Shown: positions 42,896-51,888 of the stretch, in pieces
Layout: each line of letters opens with the position of its first letter
How positions within the stretch are numbered: position 1 is the stretch's first letter
DNA from: CAZVGZ01 sp964627605
Lineage (GTDB): Bacteria > Latescibacterota > MWCZ01 > CAZVGZ01
Reading direction: 5' to 3'
DNA length: 56,400 nt
Assembly: GCA_964627605.1 (NCBI GenBank)
Contig: CAZVGZ010000023.1
Coordinates: 1-56,400 of the forward strand
Notes under the pieces: generated by a model
The model's database searches: none
What the model was told of the DNA's origin: nothing
What the model saw: only the letters and a program-made list of their open reading frames with translations
Translations under genes and position numbers: made by a program

Positions 42896-43708
42896 TGGCT
42901 TCTTCTTTTGGCTGCTCTGCCCATGACCGCAGTCAGCGAACCGACTGTCCATCGCGACTCCAAAGACGTACCGATGGTTCTCATTCCAGCAGGTCGTTTT
43001 CTCATGGGGTCCGCCTCTGGCAACCCTGACGAGCGGCCGGTCCATGAGGTCTCGATAGTAACCTTCTATATAGATCAGCATGAGATCACGAATCGGCAGT
43101 TTCAGGAGTTCATATTAGAGGTTCAGGCATGGGTAAAAGGGGTTGTTCCACAGCATCTGGCCGACGAATACTATCTGAGCGACTGGCGGGGTACTGACTT
43201 TCCAGAAGGGCGTGGCGATCATCCTGTCGTCAACGTCAGTTGGCTTGCGGCGGCGGCATATTCAAGGTGGCGAGGTGCCAGATTACCGACGGAAGCCGAG
43301 TGGGAATACGCTGCAAGGGGCACAGCGTCACTGACATACCCTTGGGGAGGCGGCCAGCCATACTCTGCGGGCGTTTTCCTGGCGAACTATCGACAGGCCG
43401 GTGATCGCACAGACGGTCATGCTACAACCTCGCCGGTGATGGCATATCCAGGCGACAAAAGTGTATTTGGCATATTTGACATGGCAGGAAATGTTCTTGA
43501 GTTCACGAGAGACTGGTACGACCCAGACTACTATGTCCAAAGTCCGGTCATCAGCCCCACCGGCCCTCCAAAGGGGATATACAGAACAATTCGCGGCGGA
43601 TCGTGGAATCTGAGGGAGCGCGAGCTCCGTTCGTCGAACAGAATCTGGTCTTCTCCGGCGTTTACGCTCGACCAGGTTGGGTTTCGCTGCGCCAAATCCG
43701 CCGAATAG
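42893..43708 (+). CDS. Exported SUMF1/FGE-fold protein lacking catalytic cysteines
   Basis: 271 residues from GTG 42893, giving a signal peptide (MWLLLLAALPMTAVS). A SUMF1 (C-type-lectin-like) fold follows: VLIPAGRFLMGS, DQHEITNRQFQEF, HPVVNVSWLAAAAYSRWRG, LPTEAEWEYAARG, DMAGNVLEFTRD, RTIRGGSW, and VGFRC. In true formylglycine-generating enzymes two Cys follow RGGS by 8 and 13 residues (Cys336 and Cys341 in human). Here those places are Leu (about 245) and Arg (about 250). So it probably does not activate sulfatases; relatives bind ligands or act as iron oxidases in other pathways. Confidence 0.85.
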   Translation: MWLLLLAALPMTAVSEPTVHRDSKDVPMVLIPAGRFLMGSASGNPDERPVHEVSIVTFYIDQHEITNRQFQEFILEVQAWVKGVVPQHLADEYYLSDWRGTDFPEGRGDHPVVNVSWLAAAAYSRWRGARLPTEAEWEYAARGTASLTYPWGGGQPYSAGVFLANYRQAGDRTDGHATTSPVMAYPGDKSVFGIFDMAGNVLEFTRDWYDPDYYVQSPVISPTGPPKGIYRTIRGGSWNLRERELRSSNRIWSSPAFTLDQVGFRCAKSAE

Positions 43709-43876
43709 CGGCCACATATGTTTTCAGAGATCACCTGGAGTTCCAGGGAGGAACGACATTCACGGCGACGACGCGTGTGGCCTCGATGTCAGCACAAGCG
43801 GCCCGATACCAAGGAATCGTCACCACCTGGAGCATACGCTTCACGCCATTTTTTTTTATTGTGAGGAGTTGACAGC

Positions 43877-44857
43877 ATGAGCGAACAAGCTCGGGTCGGG
43901 TTCGTCGGTGCCGGCGGAATGGCCAGCGCCCACCTAAAACAGCTTGAAACGGTTCAGTCCGCAGAGGTGGTAGCAATCTGTGACCTTCAAGAGGAGATGG
44001 CGAAAGAGGCTGCTGAGCCGCTTGGCGCAAAAGTCTACACAGACTACCAGGCCATGTTGGACAGCGAAAATTTGGATGCAGCCTATGTCGTCGTCCCGCC
44101 GTTTGCCCACGGTGAGATTGAGCGAGAGGTAATCAGACGCGGTTTGGCGATTTTCGTCGAGAAGCCTGTTGCACTTTCAATGGGTCTTGCCAACGAAATC
44201 AGCAGTCTGATCGCCGAAAAAGGGTTGATCTCCGGCGTAGGGTATCAGCTTAGGTTTCTGCCATCGGTCCAGAGGGCAAGAGCGTTCTTGCAGGACAGAT
44301 CGTTAGCTATGATGGTAGGCAGATACTGGAGTTCGATGATCTCTGAGGGTTGGTGGCCGTTGATGGATAAATCCGGCGGTCAGGTGGTCGAACAGGCTAC
44401 ACACATCGTCGATCTCATGCGCTACCTAGGCGGCGAGGTTGTCGAAGTGGCAGCGCGCACCGGTCGGCTGACCGGCGCTGGCGGCTCTCACGTCGATGTC
44501 CCAGACACCTGTATAGCGCATCTGACGTTTGAGTCAGGAGCCTTCGGATCGCTGACCACCGCCTGTATGTCAGGCGATTGGCAACTTGGAATCGATATGC
44601 TGGTCTCCGGCGACGACGAGGAGGACGGGTGTCGCTTGGCGTGGACGTTCGACAATCTGGAGGCCGCCCCAGACGAGGTCGAGCTGCCGGAGGCTGACGG
44701 GTCGGCTCCGACAAACATAGATGAGGTGTTTATCGAATCGGTGCAGACCGGGCAGCAGGCCCCGGTAATCTGTTCCTATGAGGACGCGGTGAAGACCCTC
44801 GGCGTCACACTGGCTGTCAATGAGTCCGCCGCTAGCGGCAATCCTGTGCAGCTATAG
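43877..44857 (+). CDS. Gfo/Idh/MocA-family oxidoreductase (copy 1)
   Basis: 326 residues, ATG preceded by GAGGAG. The NAD(P)-binding loop is VGFVGAGGMASAHLK; the catalytic region has VEKPVALSM (Lys of the EKP motif). The C-terminal alpha/beta domain includes EQATHIVDLMRYLGG with the substrate-binding His. These enzymes oxidise sugars, inositols or reduce keto-sugars. A strong terminator follows. Three members of the family lie within 9 kb but are too diverged to be recent copies. Confidence 0.92.
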   Translation: MSEQARVGFVGAGGMASAHLKQLETVQSAEVVAICDLQEEMAKEAAEPLGAKVYTDYQAMLDSENLDAAYVVVPPFAHGEIEREVIRRGLAIFVEKPVALSMGLANEISSLIAEKGLISGVGYQLRFLPSVQRARAFLQDRSLAMMVGRYWSSMISEGWWPLMDKSGGQVVEQATHIVDLMRYLGGEVVEVAARTGRLTGAGGSHVDVPDTCIAHLTFESGAFGSLTTACMSGDWQLGIDMLVSGDDEEDGCRLAWTFDNLEAAPDEVELPEADGSAPTNIDEVFIESVQTGQQAPVICSYEDAVKTLGVTLAVNESAASGNPVQL

Positions 44858-44902
44858 CCTGAAGCTTGGTCGCTTTAGTCGTTTGGCGCGAGTGGAAAAA
44901 CC

Positions 44903-44934
44903 AGAGCCGCCCATATCTCCTGATGGGCGGCTCT
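44903..44934. terminator. Bidirectional terminator
   Basis: A perfect 12-base-pair stem, AGAGCCGCCCAT / ATGGGCGGCTCT with an 8-base loop. It has TCTAATTT on the right and an A5 tract on the left, which is a T tract for the minus strand. It separates convergent genes ending at 44857 and 45044. Confidence 0.8.
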
Positions 44935-45043
44935 TCTAATTTGGCTCTATCTGAATAGGCGAGTCTGCGTCCAACACTATTCGGCAGTTCAATTTGGCGA
45001 CACGCTCACGCTATCGGTTTTGAGGTACTCCTAAAGGAAGCTC

Positions 45044-46090
45044 TCATCCCAGATAGTCGCCAATCATCCAAGCGCATATACCGCTGCCTAAGTTCCCGTA
45101 AGATCGCCACGGGGTTTTGCCAGCAGGGCCGCAGATCGACGCGCCGCACCAGCCGATCGCCTGCCTCCATGAGAGATCACTGGCAAACGCCCCGTCATCC
45201 ATCCTGTGCCTCCCAATCGTGCCCACTATTGAGACCAGTGTATCGAGCAGCCCTTCCCTCTTGTAGTCCGATGTCTCCATACAGGCTATCGCCATCTCCG
45301 CAACGTTTCTAGGAATACACATATCCTCTGAACCGTCATAGAATCCGCCGTCGGCGTGGTGGCTGATGCAGGAGTCGGCCAAACGATCCATGTAGGGCGG
45401 AGCGAAATCCATCCAGAACAGAAACCGTCCAATCACTTTGAGTGTCCCTGAAATTTGCTCGTGGAGCGGAATCGACGACGGCCCTCACATACCGGTCTGG
45501 CTGTTCTGATGGGATAGTATCACCTCCAGACCCTCTCTGACCGCCGGGATGTACTCTTGGTGTCCGTCGCTCACCAGTAGAAACAGTTCGCGGGTCTGCC
45601 CCGCAGCGTGTGAGCCCGCCGCCCAGGGCCTGTTCCAATCGCGTGTCTTGACTGATTCGAGATAGGCTTCTGAGTCTGGTTTGCCGCCCTCCCCGGTCTC
45701 GGAGTAGGGGTGTCGGGCATCTACTCCAAAGTGCGCTAATAGCCCCATCGTGTACTTAGTAATCGCCGCGCGAAAATCTCGGTAGGCACCGGCGTTGGAG
45801 GGGTCAATGAATCGTGGGTCCAGTTGAGGGTCGATAAATAGTCCTGTTTCAGCCTGCTGACAGCTCAGTACAAACTCAGCAGTCTGATGCAGCGAAGTCG
45901 CCGTGGTCCCACCTTGCTCCAGCTTCTCCATAAAACCCAAACATACGCTGCTCGAAGGGAACCCATACGGGATTTCTGAATCGGCGCAGGCTTTGAAAAG
46001 TCCAGGATGCTCGTCTGACGCCAGTGTCTGAACCCAAGACGCAACGTTCTCTGGCAATCTGAAAAGCCAGTCAGCGAGTTGAGCGTGCAT
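45044..46090 (-). pseudogene. Alpha/alpha-toroid-like gene with one in-frame TGA
   Basis: A 348-codon frame interrupted once, at TGA 45485-45487. Before it: VLSCQQAETGLF and VILSHQNSQTGM. After it, in the same frame: GPSSIPLHEQISGTLKV and IGRFLFWM, to a normal stop at 45044. The Q-x-x-x-TG-M-stop-G context recalls the QNPETGMWG motif of prenyltransferase/squalene-cyclase-like helical repeats, so TGA most likely replaces Trp TGG. The rest is intact, suggesting a recent nonsense mutation or sequencing error. Helical repeats and Cys/Trp content suggest an (alpha/alpha)6 barrel of unknown role. Confidence 0.7.
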
Positions 46091-46257
46091 ATATCTCCCT
46101 TTCGGCGGTCAAGCGGCGTCTTTTAAAGATAGGGCTATCTCTGGTTCACCGCGACCGTCCTCATCTGATGTGATCGGGTACGGCGTTGATGGATGCGTAC
46201 AGGTTCGCTAACTTATTCATGTCTTCCGTCAGCAAAGTCCAAAATTGCACGCCGACT

Positions 46258-46271
46258 GGAGGTATATCGTG
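46258..46271 (+). promoter_or_regulatory. Ribosome-binding site and GTG start
   Basis: GGAGG at 46258-46262, six bases before GTG 46269, decides the start of the YHS lipoprotein over an upstream in-frame codon at 46245. Confidence 0.7.
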
Positions 46272-46937
46272 GAAAATAGAATTTTGACAGTTACGAGCTT
46301 CCTGCTAGTAGCATTTGCTGGCTCTGGATGTGGCGGGTCAGGCGACCAGGAAACCTCAGCGGGTGGATCTGTTGACGTACCCAAAGTGGCGGCGGCTTCT
46401 GCCACGGTTCTGGACCCGGTTTGTGGCGTGTGGGTAGACCCCACATCGGCACCGACCGTAGATAGAGCCGGAGCCTCGTTCGGTTTCTGCTCGGTTGCTC
46501 ACAAGACAGAGTTCGACGCCAATGCCGACAGCTTCTGGACGACCCACAAGACCCAAGGCGTAAACGCCCAGGGCTATCTGGTGCAGATGCACCTGGTTGG
46601 CATGTCCGCCTATAAAACCATAACGGCATCTCAGGGGGTTGACGTAATAGCAGCTAGCCCGGCTGAAGAGATGGCTCGTACATCCGATGTTGGCAGCCAC
46701 CACCTCACCGTGGGCATAATCGACGCCAAGGGACAGCATCTAAGTGGTGTGGTGGTAACCGTCAAAACCACATGGGATGACGGTGCTGAGGGCAAAATAG
46801 TTCAGGCAACAAGCGGTGATGAGAACTATACCGCCGCGCTTCAGATGGCAGAACCTGGCAACTACATCATAGAAGCCAGCTTTTCAGCGCCTGATGGTCG
46901 GCGGCGTATGGCGATGATGCGCCACACCCAGTCATAG
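46269..46937 (+). CDS. YHS-domain lipoprotein
   Basis: 222 residues from GTG 46269. The signal peptide ends AGSGC (Cys21). Residues about 50-90 form a YHS metal-binding domain: DPVCGVWVDPTSAP, then FGFCSVAHKTEF. The usual second C-x-x-x-C becomes C-x-x-x-H, which could still bind metal. The C-terminal part (about 130-222) is a beta-sandwich: HHLTVGIIDAKGQHLSGVVV, then EPGNYIIEASF, like FixH/YtkA or nickel-transport-type Ig domains. The combination suggests copper or other metal handling in the periplasm. Divergent from the TGA-interrupted gene. Confidence 0.8.
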   Translation: MENRILTVTSFLLVAFAGSGCGGSGDQETSAGGSVDVPKVAAASATVLDPVCGVWVDPTSAPTVDRAGASFGFCSVAHKTEFDANADSFWTTHKTQGVNAQGYLVQMHLVGMSAYKTITASQGVDVIAASPAEEMARTSDVGSHHLTVGIIDAKGQHLSGVVVTVKTTWDDGAEGKIVQATSGDENYTAALQMAEPGNYIIEASFSAPDGRRRMAMMRHTQS

Positions 46938-47061
46938 CATTCAGCCTGCCGACGATTTGGCCTCCGAGCGCATTATAACCGCCACCGTCTGGTATGCTTC
47001 GCTCCATGGATGGTGTCTGCACTGCGAGTTGGGCCGCGTCGGTGAGATTGATCGTGCGGTG

Positions 47062-47505
47062 CTAGCTTCTTTTCTCGATCTGCCTGATAAGGTCGCGGAA
47101 GATAAAAGCGTGAAACGGAACCATCACCCACCAGTAAAGTTTTCCAAGAAGGGAACGGGTTTGGAAATAGGCTGTCACCGACAACCGGTTCGCATCGGAT
47201 TCGGGTACGATGCGAAACTCCAACCTTGCTCGCCCGGGCAGCTTCATCTCAGCCCTTAGTAGCAGCCGTTCGTCCTCTCTAATATCCTCGACTCGCCAGA
47301 AGTCGATTACATCGTCGATCCTGAGTTGCGCCGACGCCCGGCGTCCCCTGGCGGCCCCGACCCCCATCAAGAGCCGATCTATAGCACCTCGGATGTCCCA
47401 CAGAAGGTTGCTGTGGAACCACCCTGTCTTTCGGCGAGGTCCTGTGGACCAAGCCCATCTGTTTGGTATTTTTGAAACTAGGCGATTTGATCCAGCTAGC
47501 ATCAA
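47062..47505 (-). CDS. DUF2867 protein
   Basis: 147 residues with a basic start. Motifs are GWFHSNLLWDIRGAIDRLLMGVGAARGRR, DVIDFWRVEDI, RAEMKLPGRARLEFRI, and YWWVMVPFHAFIFRDLIRQI. DUF2867 usually forms the C-terminus of NAD-dependent epimerase-like proteins. Here the Rossmann part is absent and the first 28 residues are unlike the domain, so it may be a truncated remnant or a stand-alone member. Divergent from the amidohydrolase with a 45-base spacer. Confidence 0.75.
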   Translation of the reverse strand: MMLAGSNRLVSKIPNRWAWSTGPRRKTGWFHSNLLWDIRGAIDRLLMGVGAARGRRASAQLRIDDVIDFWRVEDIREDERLLLRAEMKLPGRARLEFRIVPESDANRLSVTAYFQTRSLLGKLYWWVMVPFHAFIFRDLIRQIEKRS

Positions 47506-47550
47506 TGGAAGACCTCACCAACACCCCGCAACCATCATCAGGAGGCTTCA

Positions 47551-48858
47551 ATGGCATCGACTTTCGAGACCGATCTCTACCGCCGCACCCACGGCGAGTT
47601 GTGCAAGATCGCGATGATCGACTCCCACGAGCATCTACAGCGAGAAAAGGAGCTACCTCAAGGCGAGGACATCCACATCGGCCGTTTTTTTAGGCACTAC
47701 CTTAGCACGGATGTGGTCTCGGCAGGGATGGTGCGCAGTGATATGGACAGGGTTCATCTGGACCCATCACTTACCCCTAAAGACCGTTGGAAGCTGATTG
47801 AGCCCTGGTACAAGAAAGTCTGGAATACAGCCTATTGTGAAGCGCAGCGGATCATCTGCCAGGAGATCTACGGTGTTGAGGACATTTGCAAAGACACTGT
47901 GGACGATCTTACCGACACGATGCGTCAGAGAATCAAGCCTGGGTTTACCAGGGAGATATTCGACCAGTCGAACATCGACTACGCCATGAACAACCCTTTC
48001 GGCCCGAAACTGGTTTTCAATCCCGACCACGGTTTTGACTGTTTTATCGTGGACATGGTTGACGGTTTCACCACTCTCGATATCCACGAACTCCGCCACC
48101 AATCCGGCCTGCCCATCGAGTCGCTGGACGACTACCTCAGAGTCATCGACTTCTACTTTGAGCGCGATGCCAGGTGCGCCAGCGCTTTTAAAGTCGGTCG
48201 CGCCTATGATCGCACGTTGACGTGGAACGATGTTCCCGAGGGCGACGCAGAAAGGGTGTTTAACCGGCTTCTAGCTCTTAACGACAGGCCGGATCGAAGA
48301 GACATTCAAGCGCTCGAAGATTTTGTTCTGCACTACCTGTGTCGTAAATGCGGCGAATACGATCTTCGGATGAAATTCCACACCGGCGTTCATGAGGGAA
48401 ACATCACAACAATCATGAACAGCCGCGCCGCTCTGATGGCGAACATTTTTACAAAATACCCCAGTACGAAGTTTGACATCTACCACATCTCCTACCCCTA
48501 CGAGGAGGAGGTAGCTCTGTTGGTCAAAGCGTTCCCCAATGTCACAGCCGATTTCTGTTGGGTCTGGGTTGGAAATCCAGCCGTGGGACGGCGTGCGCTA
48601 TCGGACATGCTCGACATGGTTCCAGCCAACAAAATCATCGGTTTCGGTGCCGACTACGTCTACGTCGAAGGTGTCTTGGCCCACGCGATTATGGCCCGGC
48701 GCGAGATCGCCCGCGTCCTGTGCGAAAAAATAGAAGAAGGCCGCTTCACCGAGGACTACGCAAATCAGGTTGGCCGAATACTTCTGCGTGACAACGCGTT
48801 AGAAGCGTTTGATCTAGAAAACAGGCGCGTCGCGTTCAAGCAGAGGGCCGGGGAATAA
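47551..48858 (+). CDS. Amidohydrolase-superfamily protein (uronate isomerase/COG2159-like)
   Basis: 435 residues. The first-strand metal motif is MIDSHEHLQRE (His26 and His28). Others are MKFHTGVHEG, FDIYHISYPYEEEV and GFGADYVYVEG (Asp near the C-terminus), spaced as in uronate isomerase and TIM-barrel hydrolases. The tail MARREIARVLCEKIEEGRFTEDYANQVGRILLRDNALEAF is typical of the COG2159/UxaC-like group. Probably acts on a sugar acid or aromatic acid. The ATG follows AGGAGG. Confidence 0.85.
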   Translation: MASTFETDLYRRTHGELCKIAMIDSHEHLQREKELPQGEDIHIGRFFRHYLSTDVVSAGMVRSDMDRVHLDPSLTPKDRWKLIEPWYKKVWNTAYCEAQRIICQEIYGVEDICKDTVDDLTDTMRQRIKPGFTREIFDQSNIDYAMNNPFGPKLVFNPDHGFDCFIVDMVDGFTTLDIHELRHQSGLPIESLDDYLRVIDFYFERDARCASAFKVGRAYDRTLTWNDVPEGDAERVFNRLLALNDRPDRRDIQALEDFVLHYLCRKCGEYDLRMKFHTGVHEGNITTIMNSRAALMANIFTKYPSTKFDIYHISYPYEEEVALLVKAFPNVTADFCWVWVGNPAVGRRALSDMLDMVPANKIIGFGADYVYVEGVLAHAIMARREIARVLCEKIEEGRFTEDYANQVGRILLRDNALEAFDLENRRVAFKQRAGE

Positions 48859-49225
48859 ACCAGAGCGATGCAGCGCCGCTGATTAGTGTGTCGGGGTCGC
48901 GATACTTTCATGTGTAGGGCGCGATGTCAATAAAGAAGTCCGCACAGTGAGGCAGGTAGGCCCCCAATGAAACCGAATGACTCCTTCTAGTCGCGATTGT
49001 GGCTATTGCGGTCGTTTCTGGTTGTGCGCAGAGGCCGGAGAATGCCAAGCCCGGGATTCGCACGACGGCGAAAGGCCGCAGAAAACGAATATGCGGAGGG
49101 CGCTGTCGCCCTTCACCCAAAAGATTTCGGCGCAACTGGCCAGCGTACCCCTCGTGTATCGACGTGATATCGGCATAGGGGAATTTGTTTTCCGCAGAGC
49201 GCACACAGGCTAGGAGATCACTCGA
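48859..49225. other. Intergenic stretch with lipoprotein relic
   Basis: This 367-base spacer between two plus-strand genes holds only the frameshifted lipoprotein remnant described separately. No repeat, tRNA or clear promoter was recognised. Confidence 0.5.
48967..49178 (+). pseudogene. Frameshifted lipoprotein remnant
   Basis: ATG 48967 reads MKPNDSF then stops. One frame over, LLLVAIVAIAVVSGCAQRPENAKPG is an excellent lipoprotein signal with lipobox VSGC. A further shift yields AAENEYAEGAVALHPKDFGA, like the Ala-rich helical repeats of DUF4398-type lipoproteins, ending at TGA soon after. At least two frameshifts in 200 bases indicate decay. The intact ancestor was probably a periplasmic helical lipoprotein. 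Confidence 0.5.
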
Positions 49226-50263
49226 ATGCACACAGATGGATTCGCCCCGCTGGATAAACACCTACCGGAGCTAGGCGTAGAATACCAGGAACTCACTGAT
49301 CGTTGGGTGTCGGCCACTCTGGGCTGGGTAAGTCAGATTCTTGAATCCAATCCACCGAACTTGGGAGGCTCATCGACAACTGCTCGCGGACTACGGCAAC
49401 ATGCTATGCTGAAGCTCGATGAGACTATGCACCTGATCGACGCACCGACGTTGGCCCCGGTCAAGGAGTTCTTCCGTCGGAACATTGAAACGGCCATTGA
49501 GCAGATTCAGCGCGAAAAGATGTCTAACGGGGCCACGGTATGGAAGCTCTACAACCACGGCTTCGTCGTGAAAACCGAGAACCACTGCTGGGCGCATGAT
49601 CTGGTTCGTGGTACTGGTGAGATGAATATGACCGACGAACAACTGGGTGCCCTCATTGGCGAAATCGACGCCCTTTTTTGTAGTCACTGGCACGGCGATC
49701 ACATCTCATCTGAAGTGGCAAAAAAGGCTCTGAAAGAAGACGTTCCCGTCTTTGTCGCTCCGCTGCCGACTGGCGACTGGGGCGAGGCGATGGTTGAGAG
49801 GCTGGGCAGTGCGCGGGACTCCGATGGTTTTCACATTTTGGAGCTGGGCGGCAGCGGTAGACTGGCAACCACAGATGGGGCTCTGATGTACCACGCATAT
49901 CCGGGCCACCAGGGAGAGCTGGAAAACTGCGTATTCGCCGTTTCAGCGGACGGAATGACGATCATGCAGACCGGCGACCAGTCTAACGATGATGATTTTT
50001 CATGGATCGACACAGTTGGCGATGGGCGCGCGGTTGACGTCTTGCTGCCCAACGTCTGGACTAACGATATGCGCCGTGTCATCACAGGCGTAAAGCCCAG
50101 AGCCGTAATACCAGGGCATGAAAACGAGTTGGGCCACTCCTTCGAACATCGGGAGCCCTACGACCAGGCCTACGAGAAACTCAGTGCCCTCGATGAGGCT
50201 CATGGCATTGACTGGTACGTCCTCGCATGGGGCGAGCGAATGCACATTGATGCGCGACGATAG
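49226..50263 (+). CDS. MBL-fold metallo-hydrolase
   Basis: 345 residues. The zinc motif His154-Trp-His156-Gly-Asp158-His159 (SHWHGDHI) is intact. Further ligands are probably in YHAYPGHQ, MQTGDQSNDDD and VIPGHENELGH. The first 100 residues form an unusual helical N-terminal extension. UlaG- and beta-CASP-like members act on phosphorylated sugars, lactones or nucleic acids; the substrate is unknown. Set among carbohydrate-type genes. Confidence 0.88.
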   Translation: MHTDGFAPLDKHLPELGVEYQELTDRWVSATLGWVSQILESNPPNLGGSSTTARGLRQHAMLKLDETMHLIDAPTLAPVKEFFRRNIETAIEQIQREKMSNGATVWKLYNHGFVVKTENHCWAHDLVRGTGEMNMTDEQLGALIGEIDALFCSHWHGDHISSEVAKKALKEDVPVFVAPLPTGDWGEAMVERLGSARDSDGFHILELGGSGRLATTDGALMYHAYPGHQGELENCVFAVSADGMTIMQTGDQSNDDDFSWIDTVGDGRAVDVLLPNVWTNDMRRVITGVKPRAVIPGHENELGHSFEHREPYDQAYEKLSALDEAHGIDWYVLAWGERMHIDARR

Positions 50264-50442
50264 CCCGACTTTGAGAGGCGGCGCCTCTTGCTCTGTGCCG
50301 TTAATTGACGCGGACACGCTATACCAAAATAGGTGATTACCCGGTAGGATCAACTCGCGTTCGGGCCTTCCCGCTGAAATCAAAACGTCGCACTGCCGAC
50401 GAGTGGGTCGGTTGCGCGGCGTTGATCGGTTGGCTAGACGCC

Positions 50443-51522
50443 TCAGCCGACTGCGGCAACCGCGTCCTGCCAAGGGGCAACGGCAACCTCCTGCTCCTCA
50501 GCCACCGAGCGGTAGAGGCCGTCCATAATCACGTTGGTCTGGATTACCTGCTCAGGTGGGATCGGTGATGGTTTGCCGTCGTGGACCGCCTCCAAGAACG
50601 CTTTTATCTCCGCGACAAAACCGTCCTCCGGTCCCTGCAATCCGGTGGGCGTTATATCCACCATAGAGCCGAACATGTCGGTGTGAGCCTCCAACGGACT
50701 GAGCGACAGACCGCCTTTTTCACCTAAGAAGAACGGGCGGCCCATTGAGTTGCCGTGAATCGCCCATGACGACTTGAATACCAGGCATAGCCCGCCCTCA
50801 AACCTGATCCACGCCGCCCCAAACTCCTCGACGTCTATCACATCCGGGTCCCACCCGGCATACTGCGACATCCCTTCCACTTTGGAACTGGGATCGGGGC
50901 AGATTACCAGCTCTGTCGTGGCGCTCACCCGGACCGGTTTGGGATGACCTAAAATATCAAGCGCGGTATCAAGCTGGTAGACGCCGATATCCACAACAGT
51001 TCCTGCTCCAGCCGTATCGGATTTCTGAAAAGTCCCGCCACCAGCCCCGCGCCGTCTACAGGTCGTAACCTCGCCATAGTATACGCGCCCCATAAACCCG
51101 GATTCGACAACTCGTTTGGCAGCGAGCTGATCGGCGCGGAAGCGGCTGTGAAAAGCGATCATCAATATTTTGCCGCTTCTCTGCGTGGCGGCGGTCATCG
51201 CTGCGGCATCTTGGAGCGACGCGGCCATCGGCTTTTCGCACAGAACATGCTTGCCAGCATCCAAAGCAGCTACTGTCGGTTCGCGATGGGCTGTGTTATA
51301 TGTACAGACCGACACAGCATCGATTTCAGGCATATCCAGGATTTTGCGATAGTCCGAAAAATGTTTGGATACCCCCCACTCGTCTGCGGCTTTTTTTGCG
51401 ACGTCGGCGTCGATGTCCGCCACCGCAACAACTTCAGCGAGATCGGTGTTGCCGTTGTAGCCTCGCATGTGTGCGTGGGAGATGCCTCCGGTACCGATAA
51501 TTCCGATTTTCAGCCGTGACAT
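50443..51522 (-). CDS. Gfo/Idh/MocA-family oxidoreductase (copy 2)
   Basis: 359 residues from ATG 51522, with AAGGAG upstream; a longer frame to 51582 is not supported. Nucleotide loop KIGIIGTGGISHAHMRGY, catalytic VLCEKPMAASLQDA, and VDIGVYQLDTALDILGHPKP. Probable sugar or inositol dehydrogenase. Divergent from copy 3 across 366 bases. Confidence 0.92.
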   Translation of the reverse strand: MSRLKIGIIGTGGISHAHMRGYNGNTDLAEVVAVADIDADVAKKAADEWGVSKHFSDYRKILDMPEIDAVSVCTYNTAHREPTVAALDAGKHVLCEKPMAASLQDAAAMTAATQRSGKILMIAFHSRFRADQLAAKRVVESGFMGRVYYGEVTTCRRRGAGGGTFQKSDTAGAGTVVDIGVYQLDTALDILGHPKPVRVSATTELVICPDPSSKVEGMSQYAGWDPDVIDVEEFGAAWIRFEGGLCLVFKSSWAIHGNSMGRPFFLGEKGGLSLSPLEAHTDMFGSMVDITPTGLQGPEDGFVAEIKAFLEAVHDGKPSPIPPEQVIQTNVIMDGLYRSVAEEQEVAVAPWQDAVAAVG

Positions 51523-51888
51523 GAACGACTCCTTGTCTTTGTAGTTGGCACGATATGGGGTTGGTGCATTGTGTTGGGCCAAATGTTTTGGAATTGATGC
51601 CGGTGGGAGTTACCGCTCAGATAGTGGGCCAGGGAGGTGCGAGTATCAGCGGCGTGTCCAGCCCATTCAGATCCGAGTTAGGTATCAGTGTCCGGCGCAA
51701 CTTGGAAAGGGTAGGGTAGCAGAGAGTGTTGTCGTCGTCCACCCCACCTGGTCGCCTTGATCGGACGGTCGCCACCACCGGATTTCTAGTACTGACACAC
51801 CAGGACTTTGCCCCTAATCTCGCCAGACTTACCTTCAAACTCTTCGCCAAAAACCACTTGTTCCCCACCACAAAGTAGGAGCGCCACC
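51523..51888. other. Divergent promoter region, 366 bases
   Basis: Lies between two divergent Gfo/Idh/MocA genes and so must hold both promoters. A minus-strand open stretch (51617-51871) contains no recognisable domain. No clear operator palindrome was found. Confidence 0.45.

Noticed and set aside
45485..45487. Genetic-code reassignment (TGA as Trp) or selenocysteine
   Set aside because: TGA terminates many well-defined genes here, the position is Trp-like and not Cys-like, and no selenocysteine-insertion context was evident.
48908..49261. Minus-strand open frame of 117 codons
   Set aside because: No family resemblance, and the opposite strand carries the lipoprotein signal remnant.
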